Source: Capillidium heterosporum
Taxonomy: Eukaryota > Entomophthoromycota > Entomophthoromycetes > Entomophthorales > Capillidiaceae
Assembly: GCA_016630905.1 (NCBI GenBank)
Contig: WBMQ01000008.1
Coordinates: forward strand, 558,001-622,000
DNA: 64,000 nt
Reading direction: 5' to 3'
Shown one piece after another: positions 1-11,565 of the stretch. Each line of letters begins with the position of its first letter. Position 1 is the first letter of the stretch. The notes beneath the pieces are model-generated. The model worked only from the letters and a program-made list of their open reading frames with translations, did no database searches and was not told the origin of the DNA. The translations under genes and the position numbers were made by a program.

Positions 1-2723
1 GCCATGTCGGCCTTACATCTAGTGGCAGATCTCAGCCACTATTTACCCGACGGTAGTTTGGATCCCTACTGCTTTTTGCTGTTTCCTACGCTGTTGAAGT
101 GCTCCTCATCAAGCAAAAAGTTGATGGGTGAAGTGGCTCGCGACACTACCATTTCCTTTCTCGGCCACTCCTTCTACCACTTCAAAGTATTAAGCCTGAT
201 TGATTCGGCGGCCAACGACAGATCAGCTCAACTCCGCGTCTTTGCTCTGGAGTACCTCTTTGTATTTTTAAATCGACATGCAACAGTTAAACCACGCCAG
301 TTTGAGAAGAAGGGGTTGCAGAACGGGCTTGAAGTTGTTCAGAAAATTATACTAAAGACGCTAGGCGATGCCAACGCCAAGGCTCGTGAATTGGCTCGGA
401 AGATTTATTGGTTGTACCATGGTGTATGGACTGGCGAGGCTAGTGATTTACTAAGACAACTCGATACTTCAACCAAGAAACAGGTATTGCAGGAAGAAAG
501 TAAGTACACGAATTTGGCATCGCCCCGGGGCAATGGTACTTTGACTTCATCGTCTTTTACCAGCACCAGTAGTCTACCCACCTCCAAGGCATCAACCTAC
601 CGTCAGTCGATGCCAGCCACTGCTAGGGCCTCTTTGCTTCCCAAACGAGCCAACTCGGAGCGCACCTCCGATGCAAATACTACAACTCGAAATCCTGGTG
701 AATCTATTTTGAGTTCACGACGAGCACAACATTCTGTAACTTCATCCGTGTCCTCTACCATAGCCAACGGAACTACAGCAGGTAGATCAAGACCGGTTAA
801 TTCTAGTACAACATCAGCGCGACCCAGTTCCCGCTTGAGTAGCATCGGCGGTCCTCCTAAGACGATTCCTCTAAATAAGACGACGCTATCCACTCCAATT
901 GCTCGCAAGCAACGACCGGCCTCTGTACTAGGTAATCCTACCCCCTTCAAGGACCGATCCTTATCCACCCCGCTGAAGTCAGGTCAACAAGCTAAACTCC
1001 CCATGCCTAAATCTACTGTATACGTTCCCCCGAGGTCACCATCAGCCATTCCCTTCATCGGTAGATTGAAATCCGACTTGGCCTACTACTCTCCACCCAA
1101 GGACCTAAATACTGGCACTCTAGCTACCGAAGCCTCCAACTCACGTATACCGCAGCCACCCTGTAGGGATATCGACGAGGTAGTTGAAGTTGCTAGGAGA
1201 CCAGCCTCAGTTCTCTCTTCTTTACGCTCCTCGTATACAAATAACTCAAATGGTGCAGCTCGATCTTTCTCACCCAAACCTCCATCAAGTACACCGGGTA
1301 AATCTACAGCGTTATCGTCCACCCAGCCTTCCCCAGGAGACAGACCCCGTCCCGCCAGTTCTTTATACGGTGGGTCACGATCCAGTTTCACTAGCACAAC
1401 TACCAGCAGTCGCAAATCAGAGATCCCCAGCCTGGCTAAACCCAACTCCAACTTCAAGACCTCGGCTACCACCTCCATCGACCGACAGAATGGGAAGCCC
1501 ACAACTCCAAAAATGAGTTCATTGAAGAATTCAAAACTATTCCTCAACGCTTCATTCGCTGTCGCTGACACCGGTAGTATCCGTTCAACGTCTTCAACCA
1601 TTGCTACCAATGACCGTTCCTTTGATTCTGATGATGAAGCACCTTATAGTAACAGCCACGAACTCCTATTGAACAACTTCAAGCGCCAGCCCAGGGATGG
1701 TGTCGCACTTAGCAGTTTGTTTAGCCAGCAGCATCCACCCCCTGATCCCATACCGAATCCCAAGGTTTCGAACGAATTCAGCGATACGAGCTTTGAGGAA
1801 TTAGTCAAGCGGGCGGAGCTCGACGACAGTTCTAACGACGCAGCTGATAGAGACGATATCGAATCCAAGGCGAGCAGTAAATTTACCTTGGTAATTTCAA
1901 CATACTAACTCTTTATTTTAAAGCGCTTTCCAGGTCGTCAACCGTTAACGCACCCAAGGATCGGGCTCAATCTCTCATCAAATTAATCCACAAACTCAAG
2001 ACCTGTACGTTGAAATCCAGCACTGACTTTCGTCGCCTTGACCGGTTATGCAAGGAGAACCCCTACACTTCCGATGCCGAACCAGTCGTCAAGTGGATGT
2101 GGGACCACAGCTATGGACTACTTCTATCAGCCATTGACACCTATCTAGCCCAACCTAACTTGGAGACCGACTGCAAGGTAAGCACGGTTCGGATCATGGA
2201 GAGTTTGATTCGGTATCAAACCCAACAGTCCGATCGCCATGCCTCCGTACTACTTAACCTACTAGTCGACTGCTGCCGTGGTCAACGTGAGAAAGAAATC
2301 GATGGTGTAGTTGAGGATGCCCTCCTAGCTTTTGCCCAGCTGATCGACCTAGATAGATGTTTAAGTCTTACTATCCAGTGGCTACAAAAGTGCTTTATGG
2401 TCGGTCTAGGTTCCATACCTGGCGTCGAGGATACCTCCACTCCACTGGCCCTTGGATTTTTGGTGCTTTGTAAAGCAGTACCTCGATTGGATGAAGATGA
2501 TGCTGGGGGTCATGATAGCGTCCTCATGGACCTGCAGCCAGACATCGCTGCTCTAGTAGGTAGTGGATTCAATCATTTTGATGCCGAGGTCCGACACAAT
2601 GTTTTGGAACTCGTACTCGCAGTGAAGAAACAGCTGCCCAAGGAGTTTGAAGTTAAAAACTTCTTCCCCAAGCTGACTCCGGCCCAGATTAATTTGGTGA
2701 ATTTGTATATGGAGAGTTGGTAA
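1..2723 (+). CDS. CLASP/Stu1-family microtubule-associated protein, 5' partial
   Basis: CLASP/Stu1 proteins bind microtubule plus ends and the spindle and promote rescue through TOG domains. The frame is open from the first base, so the true start lies outside the window; 891 residues are visible. Two exons: a GTAAAT donor after 1876 and an AG at 1922-1923 give a 47-nt intron (1877-1923) with a TACTAAC branch site, joining the frames in phase 1. Residues ~1-165 are a helical HEAT-like block of CLASP N-terminal type, ~165-610 a Ser/Thr/Pro-rich basic linker with SxLP/RPxS motifs typical of microtubule-binding segments, and ~630-890 a C-terminal helical TOG-like block ending at TAA 2721-2723. 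Family assignment rests on domain order and motif style. The neighbouring acetyltransferase gene is convergent. Confidence 0.85.
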
Positions 2724-3378
2724 GAGAGGTTTGATAAGTGGTATAGGATGAGATATGGATGGTGGTTGAGAAATGTTGGCATTGGTGGGGTAGTATATCC
2801 CAGGTAAAGATTTATATTAAAAGTGGATTTAGCTACTTTTGATATGACCATTATTGTTAGTTTTACATTTAAATGTACTTGTTTGTATTGATATAAGGTT
2901 ATATTTTGCTACAACCTAATTTTTTAAAAATGCCTCGAAAATAACAATAAATTTTATTTCCAATGGCTCATAGCTTTATCAAAGTATTCTAAAATTAGGT
3001 AGAACAGTACCATTAGATAGAATAGGTTCTCGCTACCTTTCATTCGATAAATAAGCTTATATCAACATAGTTATGGATAACCCTGTTGAAACTACTGCTC
3101 CTACCTACAAAATTTCTCTTTAGCAAGCCAGTTGACAGAAAATTTAGGTAAATTGAAGATGCTCGTTATGAAGGGATATCTCCTTTTCCATATGTACATG
3201 CTGATTTACCAAAAAAATATTTCAAAATACTTATTTGTAAATAAATTCAATAAAAAGGTTATAGACATCTAGCTTATCTGGTTGAACTATTTACATGCTA
3301 AAAAATTCAAATACTCTCAAAATAAAGCTACTTTAATGGGTTACAAATAATATTCCAAATCGTACCAGAGGTCGGGAC
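2724..3378. other. Convergent 3' spacer
   Basis: AT-rich spacer between the CLASP stop and the acetyltransferase stop. AATAAA-like hexamers occur near 2947 and 3250. No convincing coding exon seen on either strand. Confidence 0.6.
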
Positions 3379-3995
3379 CTAAAACAAAGTAAGTGGCCTA
3401 CACAAAATTATATAGAAATTACCGTGGACCACCTCTGACTCGCCCAGATACTTGAACCCCACCTTCTTGTACCACTCAACCAGAGGGAGATGGGCTATAA
3501 TGGCAACTTTGTCACCATCCCCTAGCTCCAAGCTTTCCTTAATTCTCTTGAGGTAGTTTAAAAAATTGGAAAGTAATGCGGTGGCCACCTTTTTGTTTCG
3601 AAAGCTGGGATGCACACAGATGGAATGCATGCAGATTAATTGGCCTTTAGCTTCATGTTTTGACATGGAATCATGCGTCAGTTTGGAAGACTTGGACTGA
3701 GTTGCTGTTATAAACCCAATTAAGTACTCTTCATTGTTGAAAGGTAGGAAACATCCGTAGAAGAGGTGGGGTGCTTCAGCTTGGCGAGATTGCAAAGCTT
3801 GTAAAGTTGCCGCCTCACTTGGTGGGTAGCCTATTTTAATATAAAATATGGTGTTTAATATAGGCTAATATAGCAGTTACCTTGAATTTCTATCTCATAG
3901 GAAGCTTCTATCTCGGCATGGGTTCTAAATTTGAGCTGGTTAAGGTCCAATTTGATGTTGGAGTAATGTTCAAGTAGATCACTAGGTAATGACAT
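3379..3995 (-). CDS. AANAT-like GNAT N-acetyltransferase
   Basis: Predicted acetyl-CoA-dependent N-acetyltransferase resembling the arylalkylamine/polyamine acetyltransferase group (compare yeast PAA1). Two exons: 3995-3881 and 3830-3379, with a 50-nt intron (3831-3880). The ATG at 3995 opens a first exon too short to stand out by itself; splicing gives a continuous protein of about 188 residues. The acetyl-CoA loop is seen as CMHSICVHPSFRNKKVATAL, although the usual second Gly of the R-x-x-G-x-G/A loop is Lys here. The C-terminal motif VEWYKKVGFKYLGES is the typical GNAT strand-helix that closes the fold. The substrate cannot be read from the sequence. The start faces that of the F-box gene to the right. 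Confidence 0.85.
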
Positions 3996-4585
3996 TTCAA
4001 TATTTTTTAGCTATTAATTTTGGAGAGATGGATTTTTAGTTGTAAAATAATAGTTGGTTGGTAATACTCGCCATACACCTTTGAGAAACCGGTTTCCTGA
4101 TATAAATATGAATACACAGATGTAGCTTTTGATGATTATCAGATAGTGTCTGTAGACGTCATTGAAATTTGAAGACTTAGGTCTAAAAAAACAAATGCAC
4201 CAATGCCAAATTTTCCTGGGGGAATTTATATTCTAACCAATTATACGGATAAATTATTAGTTGAGTATTTGTCACATTATAATTTCTAAAATTCAAATTT
4301 ATGTAAAATACCATTCTATGTGGGTAAATTGATGGCAAGTAGAGTAGCTAATAAACCTATTTTACTGGTCTATGGAATTTTGTAGCTTACATATAAATCA
4401 ACATCCAGGAACTCTAGCCAAGACATCTTATTAAGCTCCTGCTGACTATTCGAAGCGCCTATCTAAGTTGATTTTGAACTCATATATAAGCGTTCCCTAT
4501 TCGAAAAAGTAACTTTCAAACATTAGCCAAACATTGTATTTATACTATAGTATTTTTCAAGTTGAATAAAATTTAGTGATACAGG
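3996..4585. promoter_or_regulatory. Divergent promoter region
   Basis: 590-bp AT-rich intergenic region between two divergent starts. It contains a TATA element for the right-hand gene; no other site can be named. Confidence 0.45.
4483..4490 (+). promoter_or_regulatory. TATA box of F-box/LRR gene
   Basis: TATATAAG lies 96-103 bp upstream of the ATG at 4586. The paralogue at the far end of the window has a TATA element at a very similar distance (105-111 bp), which supports both. Confidence 0.5.
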
Positions 4586-5881
4586 ATGTTGGATCAACTT
4601 ACCTACGAGATGCTTGAAGAAATACTAAGCAACTTAGAAGTAGAGAAATGTATCGAATTCCAACTACTCAATAACTATATCAAATCAATAGCGGAAAGGC
4701 GAGCATACTATAGCAACAATAATGCCAAATCCGAATACATTATGATTAATGAGAACAAGTACAGGGAAGCAGAGCAGATAGTTTTGAAAAAAGTTCAACT
4801 TTACAGAGATTTCTATTTCAATTCAACTGATCAACTACTATCAGTAGACATCCCTAACCTTAAACGATTAAGATTTTTAGTTCCCAGCGATGACTCTTTG
4901 ATGATCCGGAGGCTTATCCAACTATCAGATTCAATTAAAAGTTTGTACTTAACCTTCAACTACCAGCTCGATAACTACGACTTCATCTTGGATCGCTGCA
5001 TAACTACTATATCCGAGTTAAAGATAGTTGGTTTCAGAAGGCCAAGCTCTACCCTCTTTGCTAGAACCTTTAGCCCCAATCTCACCCACCTAAAATTCAA
5101 CATACAGGAAATTTTTATCGAACAGTTGGCCGCAATCGCGCTAGCCTTCCCCAGTCTTAAACTCTTTGAACTGAAATCCAAAGTTGGATTAGAGCCCGGT
5201 AAGAGTATACCAGCATTCCCAAACCTCAAGTACTTGCAGATTGAAACGAACTGTGAATTCTCAGCTTTGATTTTAAACAGTAAGGACTCCTTTCCAAAGC
5301 TATCCTATTTTAGCCTTATCAACTTTAGTGACCTTACTGAATCTGAAGAGAAGCCGATCTTCGATAGATTAGCTAATTGGTCAATGCTCGTAAAGGTAAG
5401 GTTCCAGTCTGTACCATTCAAATATATCCTGAAAGACTGCTTCAACCATATCACCGACCTTACTCTAAACTACATCGATTCCTTCGACTTCCCACCCAAT
5501 TTTTTCAACTCACTTTTGCAAAAGCTTATCCGATTTGAGTTCCATGGGAGTGTGCTGGATACTTGGATCATCAATTCTAAGTCCACAATCCCTCTCCGTA
5601 GTTTATGTCTAGGCGGGTTAGAAGATATTACCGTGGATTTTGCTAAATGGCTAGTGACCTACCTACCTAAATTACAGGTGCTAGAACTTCGAGTTAGTGA
5701 TCCCAAAGTCGAGTTAGATGTATGGTGCCAAGAGCTAGACCCTGTTCCTGTAAACTTACCTTCTCTTATAAATGTAAAGTTGACTGCCAATGAATCTTGT
5801 TTTGTCGAGTATCTTAGAGGTAGAGTTGATCCGCTGGTTCGATTTCATGCTTCTAAGCGCAAGTATATATCTTTTCAATGA
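4586..5881 (+). CDS. F-box/LRR protein (paralogue 1)
   Basis: Single-exon gene of 431 residues. Residues ~1-45 (LPxE-like start, LTYEMLEEIL, then a K-C-I-E-F-Q-L-L block) form an F-box-like helix bundle, which in this family binds Skp1 and recruits targets to SCF ubiquitin ligases. The rest is a run of irregular leucine-rich repeats (LKxLYLxFN, LTHLKFN, FPSLKLFELKS, FPNLKYLQIE, LRSLCLGGL, LPKLQVLELRV), the likely substrate surface. It aligns end to end with the protein at 61169-62476, including a shared stretch QLAAIA(L/I)AFP(S/N)L. Start chosen at the first ATG, which opens directly into the F-box and has a TATA box 100 bp upstream. The target is unknown; such families are often expanded in early-diverging fungi. 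Confidence 0.8.
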   Translation: MLDQLTYEMLEEILSNLEVEKCIEFQLLNNYIKSIAERRAYYSNNNAKSEYIMINENKYREAEQIVLKKVQLYRDFYFNSTDQLLSVDIPNLKRLRFLVPSDDSLMIRRLIQLSDSIKSLYLTFNYQLDNYDFILDRCITTISELKIVGFRRPSSTLFARTFSPNLTHLKFNIQEIFIEQLAAIALAFPSLKLFELKSKVGLEPGKSIPAFPNLKYLQIETNCEFSALILNSKDSFPKLSYFSLINFSDLTESEEKPIFDRLANWSMLVKVRFQSVPFKYILKDCFNHITDLTLNYIDSFDFPPNFFNSLLQKLIRFEFHGSVLDTWIINSKSTIPLRSLCLGGLEDITVDFAKWLVTYLPKLQVLELRVSDPKVELDVWCQELDPVPVNLPSLINVKLTANESCFVEYLRGRVDPLVRFHASKRKYISFQ

Positions 5882-6069
5882 CCCTTTTCAAATCAAACTA
5901 ATGCTTATTTATAAAATATACTATCTTTACTATTAAACTTTATGATATTACTAAACAGGAAGACTTGAACACATACTAATATATTTTAAACTCAATTGAA
6001 TAGCAAGGTAAAAGTCAATTTAAACCCAACAGCAAACGTTGTTACCAGCTCAAGAAACTTTATTGCCAA

Positions 6070-6985
6070 ATCTCTTACCCTTAAACCTCATACAACATAA
6101 CGAATCCTCCTCAACTGACCAAATTCCAACTCACCTACATTGACTCTCCTTTCTCCTCACAACACTACCTTACTCAAATTTAGCTACCTCATATATTTGG
6201 TAGCTTTAGTGAAAATTTGCTTGTTGGCCTTGGTAAAGTGAATTACCTTCAAATAATTGTTAGAGAAGTTGTTCGTCCAAGCTAGGTAGCTACTATTATA
6301 TCGGCAACTCTAGTAATTGAGTTCCAATATATCCCTTTGTTTCCTATAGATTTTAAAACGATCCCAGTACAAGTTGAAGTAAAAGAAATATGACTTAACT
6401 ACGAATGAAGGGCCTGAATAACTTTTCAACTTTCGACACCCCTTCACTGAGAGTTTCGATCCGTTGCTCATCTAAAAGCTTTATCTGCCCGCCTTTCAAT
6501 TTGATGACTTGTCAATTTTGAAGCCATTTTCAGACAAAAGGTAAGGTAAGAATCTAAATTGCCTTGTAGAAAGGTCCTATGACACTATAGAGAGCAATAC
6601 TGAAAGCGTCGTTCAGCTAAGGCATCAGAAGGTTGAGAAAGATACTCACATATCTCCTGCCATAGTACTTCTCTGGGATGAAGACACAGTCTATCGAGCA
6701 CACATGATCCTGACGAACCCTACTGTTCCCTAATTTGACGTAGATGGAACATAGGTAAGTCTTTGAGGAAGCGTAGATCTCACTATCCGCATCCTCATTG
6801 TCGACTAATACCCATCCTTTTAGATTGTGTTATCTGAATTTTGCACTTGCTACTACTATCTTCAAGTACAAGTACCTATCAAATAGTAATTCTCTACCTC
6901 AAGTTGAACAGATATTTCTATAGGTCTGTAATATTTGGTTACTATTGGCTTCCTCAATTTTGAATTGATAGTCTATAATTCTAAA
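6070..6985 (-). pseudogene. Decayed LYC1-type acetyltransferase copy
   Basis: On the minus strand this stretch aligns along most of its length with the acetyltransferase gene at 7813-8791: the C-terminal part (6075-6400), the LxxLNDAF segment near 6610, the RGKG region near 6670, the VDNEDADSE-like strand near 6790 and the N-terminal part near 6900. Nucleotide identity is obvious by eye, but stop codons, small indels and loss of the start destroy the frame; for example the Gln codon before LNDAF is TAG here. It lies just upstream of the intact-looking copy in the same orientation, so it is a tandem duplicate that has decayed. No long ORF remains, and no expression signal is evident. Confidence 0.85.
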
Positions 6986-7812
6986 CTGCTGTTAGCATGT
7001 AATAGAAGCTTGGTAGCCGAATAATCCCAATATATTTATACTTTATAGCTGATGATGTACTATCAAACTACCTACTAAACACCCACACATATACTTTCAT
7101 TGATTGTAAATGTCTATTTTTGTTTAGATATGGATTCCAATAAGGCAGTCATTGTTTACTATTTTATACCTAATATTTGTTGCTTATTTCTTCGTTTATA
7201 TTTTCATTTTTCAGAGTGTATACACGGTGTTACTCGAGCCAGTGCAGGTTACAAAGATGATATTAACTTGGCAACAAAAGGAATAATATAAGTGTAGACT
7301 TGAGGAAATATCCGACAATGGATAAAAGTCTTTACCTATGAAGCTACAGAAAGATTGTCAGCTAAATATACAGATAAGCCCAAGGTAAAAACCAAGAGTA
7401 TGTGTCTAATACAAATATGAAATCCTATTCAGTAACTACCTTACAATAAATAAGATGTAATGATGGATATCCCAATATTTGGGTGATCTAAGATACACAA
7501 CAGAATTGGTGGTTGCAACTGACTTCAAAGTGGTTGAGGTACAAAACATATCATATATAGCATTCTAAATATCACTTTGATCTATAAAATATAGCTAAAG
7601 ATATATGGAAGCCATATTCACTGCTATCGATAGCATCTAATGATACAGCAGATAGAAATGGTACTTATACTCCTGTCATATATTAGTGTATGCTGAAAGT
7701 ATAACCTTAAAAGATATATCTACATTTCAAAATATATAAACTAAAATTAAAACTATACATTTGAATAGGACAAGTATTAATAGAAGATATTTATCATAAA
7801 GTAATCTAGAAT
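6986..7812. other. Spacer between duplicate acetyltransferase copies
   Basis: AT-rich spacer. A 63-codon ORF at 7100-7291 has no gene-like features. No repeat or RNA seen. Confidence 0.5.
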
Positions 7813-8791
7813 TTAAACCCATCCGTAAGCATCATTACCTACCCAAACGACTTCACGACCCAGCTTCGTATCATTGAACCTCATATAAGGCAACGAATCC
7901 TCCCTAGTCACATGGTTGGATTCCAACCCACTTGCATCGATTTTCTTTTCTTCCCACAAAACCACTTTCTCCAAGTTGAGCTGCTTAGCATACTCGATGG
8001 CTTTAGCTAAAATCTGCTCGTTGACTTTGTTAGAATGGATGATCTTTAAGTAGTTATTAGGGAAGTCGATTGTCCAAATCAAATAACTATCCTCATACTT
8101 ACAGCCCCAGTAGTTGAGTTCCGATAGACCCTTCTGCTTACCGTAGAGTTTGGAACGGGCCCAGTGCCAGTTGAAGCAGGTAAAATCGGGTTTACTGACG
8201 AAAGCTGAACCGGACAACTCTTCTAACTTCCCTTCCAACTTTTGGCATTCAGCTTGACTAAGTGCTTTGATCTGTTCTTCATTCAAAAGTTCTACCTGGC
8301 TATTAGGTTGGATAGTTTGGCTGGTTTTAAAGTGGTATTCCAGTGAAGAGTAAGGTAAAAAGCCAAACCGTTCGTAGAAGGGTCCAATATCGCTGTAAAG
8401 GTTCATACCAAAGGCGTCGTTGAGCTGAGGGAATCAATAGGTTGAAGAGGTTGCTGGCACATCCCTTACCACGGTGCTGTTCAGGAGTAAATACGGAACA
8501 TATGGCGTACAAGTAATCCTGGTTTACCTCGCCATCTCCCACTTTGTAGTATACGGGACGTCTGTAAGTCTCCAAAGAGGCGTAAACTTCCCCTTCTTCG
8601 TCTTGGCTATCAACTAGTACCCATACCTTCAAATTATCTTGTCCAAACTCGACGCTCGACAATATTTTCTCACGATCCAAGTACTTTTCTAAAGATAGAC
8701 CGCGACCCCAAGTCGAACACGTGTTCTTGTAAGTCTGTAAGCGTTGAGATGGGTTGGCTTCTTTAACTTTGTATTGGATAGAGTTGACCAT
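7813..8791 (-). CDS. LYC1-type N-acetyltransferase, frame broken once
   Basis: Resembles fungal LYC1 (lysine acetyltransferase) GNAT proteins. The N-terminal half (from ATG 8791) carries the acetyl-CoA loop in VFTPEQHRGKGCASNL; the C-terminal half carries LYSDIGPFYERFGF, the diagnostic LYC1 motif, and a long substrate-side domain ending at 7813. The two halves lie in different frames. The break maps to a G run at 8429-8431 (CCC on the coding strand); the decayed copy at 6070-6985 has one base fewer at the same place and reads through in frame (LLMP-x-LNDAF). Removing one base gives 978 nt, or 325 residues. So this is either a real gene with a base error or a very young pseudogene. A TATA box lies about 55 bp upstream. 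Confidence 0.8.
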
Positions 8792-8841
8792 GTTAGAATG
8801 AAAAAGGCTGTTTTTGAACTTCTGCTAAGTCGAGCTTTGGC

Positions 8842-8849
8842 TATTTATA
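8842..8849 (-). promoter_or_regulatory. TATA box of LYC1-type gene
   Basis: TATAAATA on the minus strand, 51-58 bp upstream of the ATG at 8791. Confidence 0.45.
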
Positions 8850-10070
8850 CCACGTAGCCAATCTTTATATTTCTAAAAGAGGACCAATTTTCGATGCGTG
8901 ATTGACCTTCTAGCAGAATCCAAAAAGCTCCAGTACGCAGTAGGCTTTTCAAAGGGATTGTAATGACACATCCTTTAATTTTAAGTTATATCCGATTTAC
9001 GGTTCTAGGCTCAGTTCCAGAATTCTCAACTTCACGAGATGGCTGATGGTCTAGGAGCCTCCTTATTTACTGCAGCTGTAGTTTGTAATATAGATGTTAT
9101 TGATAACCATCCTTCCATCCAAGCCTTTTTGGTTAGAGATGGTGACTTTGACTATATGCTTGAAAAGATGATCTATTCAAACAAATAGTGTGCCTTACTC
9201 TAGGCACAAATGCTTGCCACAAAACTATAAAGGAATCTTATTGATCCAATAGATCCACCAAAAATAAAATTTATCCCACACTTTCCAAAACCTATAAAAA
9301 AGTTATCCCTATTTGTTGGCCTCTTTATTGACCTGCTATTCCACTTTGGTAAGTTTAATTTTCATATCTTATAATTTTTGCTATTATGATGACCAACATT
9401 TTATATGCTATTTAACCCAGCTCAATATGATAATCTATGATCTGTTTTATTCACACTCTGATGCTTTTATTTAAATTAATATAATTCAAAGACTTGTATA
9501 CTAATTGATAGTTGTAGGCTCATGCGTTTGAAATAAATTATTTGCCTGTATAATAAAACCTTTATCATTCCGAATATAATTTGATTTAATGTTTAATTTT
9601 TCTATACACATTATTGTAACCGCTTGAAAAATATAGAGTATTTATTGATGGGATTTGTATGATAAGCCACAACTGTAGACTATATTAGACATGAGTTTAC
9701 ACAGTGATTCTTTCTATATAGCTATATTTCATTTAGAACAGTTTCAAATACATATTACACAAGGTATCTTTGGTAGTTTATTTGTCGATACCAGATTTAT
9801 AATTGATTTTGCTTATAGATTATAACTCAACTCAATGTTTCGATGAAGAGTGCTTTGATGGTCATATACTTTGGCTTACAGTTTCTAAAGAATGCCAAAA
9901 GTAATAGCGAGTCCTTATAAGTATAAAGCTAAGATACTACAGTTGTATATAGAAAATAGAGAATCTTTTAAAAATGATATACTGACTGACTCTAAGCTTT
10001 ATGCATATTTATCAATCACAAAAAAATGACACTTGCTAATTCAAAAGTACTATTCAATACAACTTTAGCT
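8850..10070. other. Intergenic region
   Basis: About 1.2 kb of AT-rich DNA between two minus-strand genes. No ORF, repeat copy or RNA gene could be supported. Confidence 0.5.
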
Positions 10071-11468
10071 TTAATAACCAGGACCACGCCCTTCGATGGG
10101 CCAAACCTGTTCGACGACTCCATTTCTAACTGCAACCAGATAGTCGTGCTAAACAACAAAATAAACAAGTTAACAACATTATATTCAAACAAAAACTTAC
10201 CATGTTGATAGTAGGATCGCAATGCCCCGGCACCAACCTAACTATATCATTCAACTTCATACCCTCACGGTCAGTAAATTGGGATTGCTCGATATCGTTA
10301 TCAGGAACCAGCATACCAGTGCTCATCCCCTTGGCTTATATACTTCAAACCTTTAGGGGAGGCAACTTTAGGTAAGCCAGAATCCAAGGACAGCGATTTG
10401 AGACCAGCGTCGCAGATGAGTCTAGGATAGACTTTGGAATCGATTTGATCATTTTGAACTCTCGAATAGATATACAACGACTGCTGGAACTCATCGACAA
10501 AGCTACCGTCCGCTTTAAAGTTGACGGAGTAGTCGACGTCCATAAAGGCGTAAGATCCCTAACAGTCAAAATTTAACATACAATTTCAAAAAATAAAAGA
10601 AACCTACCGCTTGGATCTCGTTATAGACACCCGATTCGATTTCAAATTGGAAGGTACCAGTGCCAGCTCCAGTTACGTTCAACACTTTAATATCATTAGC
10701 ATTGAGGAGCTTAATGCAAGCTTCCAGTTTTCCTTTGACAACTGGACCTAAAACGGTAGCCTTACGTTCTTCGAAGGACCTTACGTGTTGGTTGGCACCG
10801 TTATAGGCGTGGATGCCAAGGAAATGCAGCTTGTTGCAAGTTTGGATGAGCTGCACTAGTTCCAAAACTTGCTCCGGTGCATCAACGCCACCACGGTGTT
10901 GACCGACGTTGACCTTCTACGTACACACTAAATTGGACATCGCTAGTTTGGCATATTTCAATTAAGCTTTGGATGTGATCCAAGTGGTCGACACATAAAC
11001 CGAGGAAGTGGGTGGTTAGGTTTGCTTTGGATGGCTTTGGCTATGGCAACTAGACGGTTCAATTTAGGTTTGGATACAATCTCATTGGTCAGTAAGATAT
11101 CCCAGTTCTTGTTGCTATGGCTGCCAAATACTAAAGACTCCACTTCAGTTATCTTGGCACAGCATATTCCGGTAGCACCTCCCAGTTCCAACTGTTTGGA
11201 AGCTACTGAGGGGCACTTGTGTGTCTTGTAATGGGGTCTCAGCTTCAACTCAGCTAAGTTGTTTTTGGACTTATGTTCGGCTACCTTCTCTTTCATAAGT
11301 TTCAAGTTGGACTCGAACTTATCTAGCTCTACTACTAAAGCTGGGGTTTCCAACTGATCGAGACTATCGCCTACCTATATAGGCATAAATTCGTTACAAG
11401 TTTATTTATTTAATATTGGTTACCTTGGCTGGTGGGTTCTGACGGAAAGGTTTAATTAAGTTGGTCAT
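10071..11468 (-). CDS. D-threonine aldolase / D-serine dehydratase-like PLP enzyme, frame broken three times
   Basis: Fold type III (alanine-racemase-like) PLP enzyme acting on D-amino acids. Four exons: 11468-11424, 11374-10608, 10558-10201, 10148-10071; introns of 49, 49 and 52 nt. Motifs: ETPALVVELDKFESNL at the start, LRPHYKTHKCP with the PLP-binding Lys near residue 65, the QHRGGVDAPEQ and GIHAYNGANQH segments, GAGTGTFQFE, and C-terminal VPGHCDPTI with WPIEGRG. The metal site reads His-x-Asp (HCD), as in D-threonine aldolases, rather than the His-x-Cys of Dsd1 D-serine dehydratases. Three one-base excesses break the frame near 11017-11024, 10911-10916 and 10315-10321; removing them gives 1245 nt, or 414 residues with all motifs in order. 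The gene is either real with base errors or a fresh pseudogene. Confidence 0.8.
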
Positions 11469-11556
11469 AGTGTATATCCTATTTTGCAAGCTGGGGTTGG
11501 TTGTTGTGGTGAATCTCTTGATTGTTTTGAACATACAAACTTTGGGTTGAAGAAAC

Positions 11557-11565
11557 AAATTTATA
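11557..11565 (-). promoter_or_regulatory. TATA box of aldolase-like gene
   Basis: TATAAATTT on the minus strand, about 90-97 bp upstream of the ATG at 11468. Confidence 0.4.

Noticed and set aside
7100..7291. 63-codon ORF on the plus strand
   Set aside because: AT-rich codons, no domain, no splice partner and no upstream signal; it lies in the spacer next to the decayed acetyltransferase copy.
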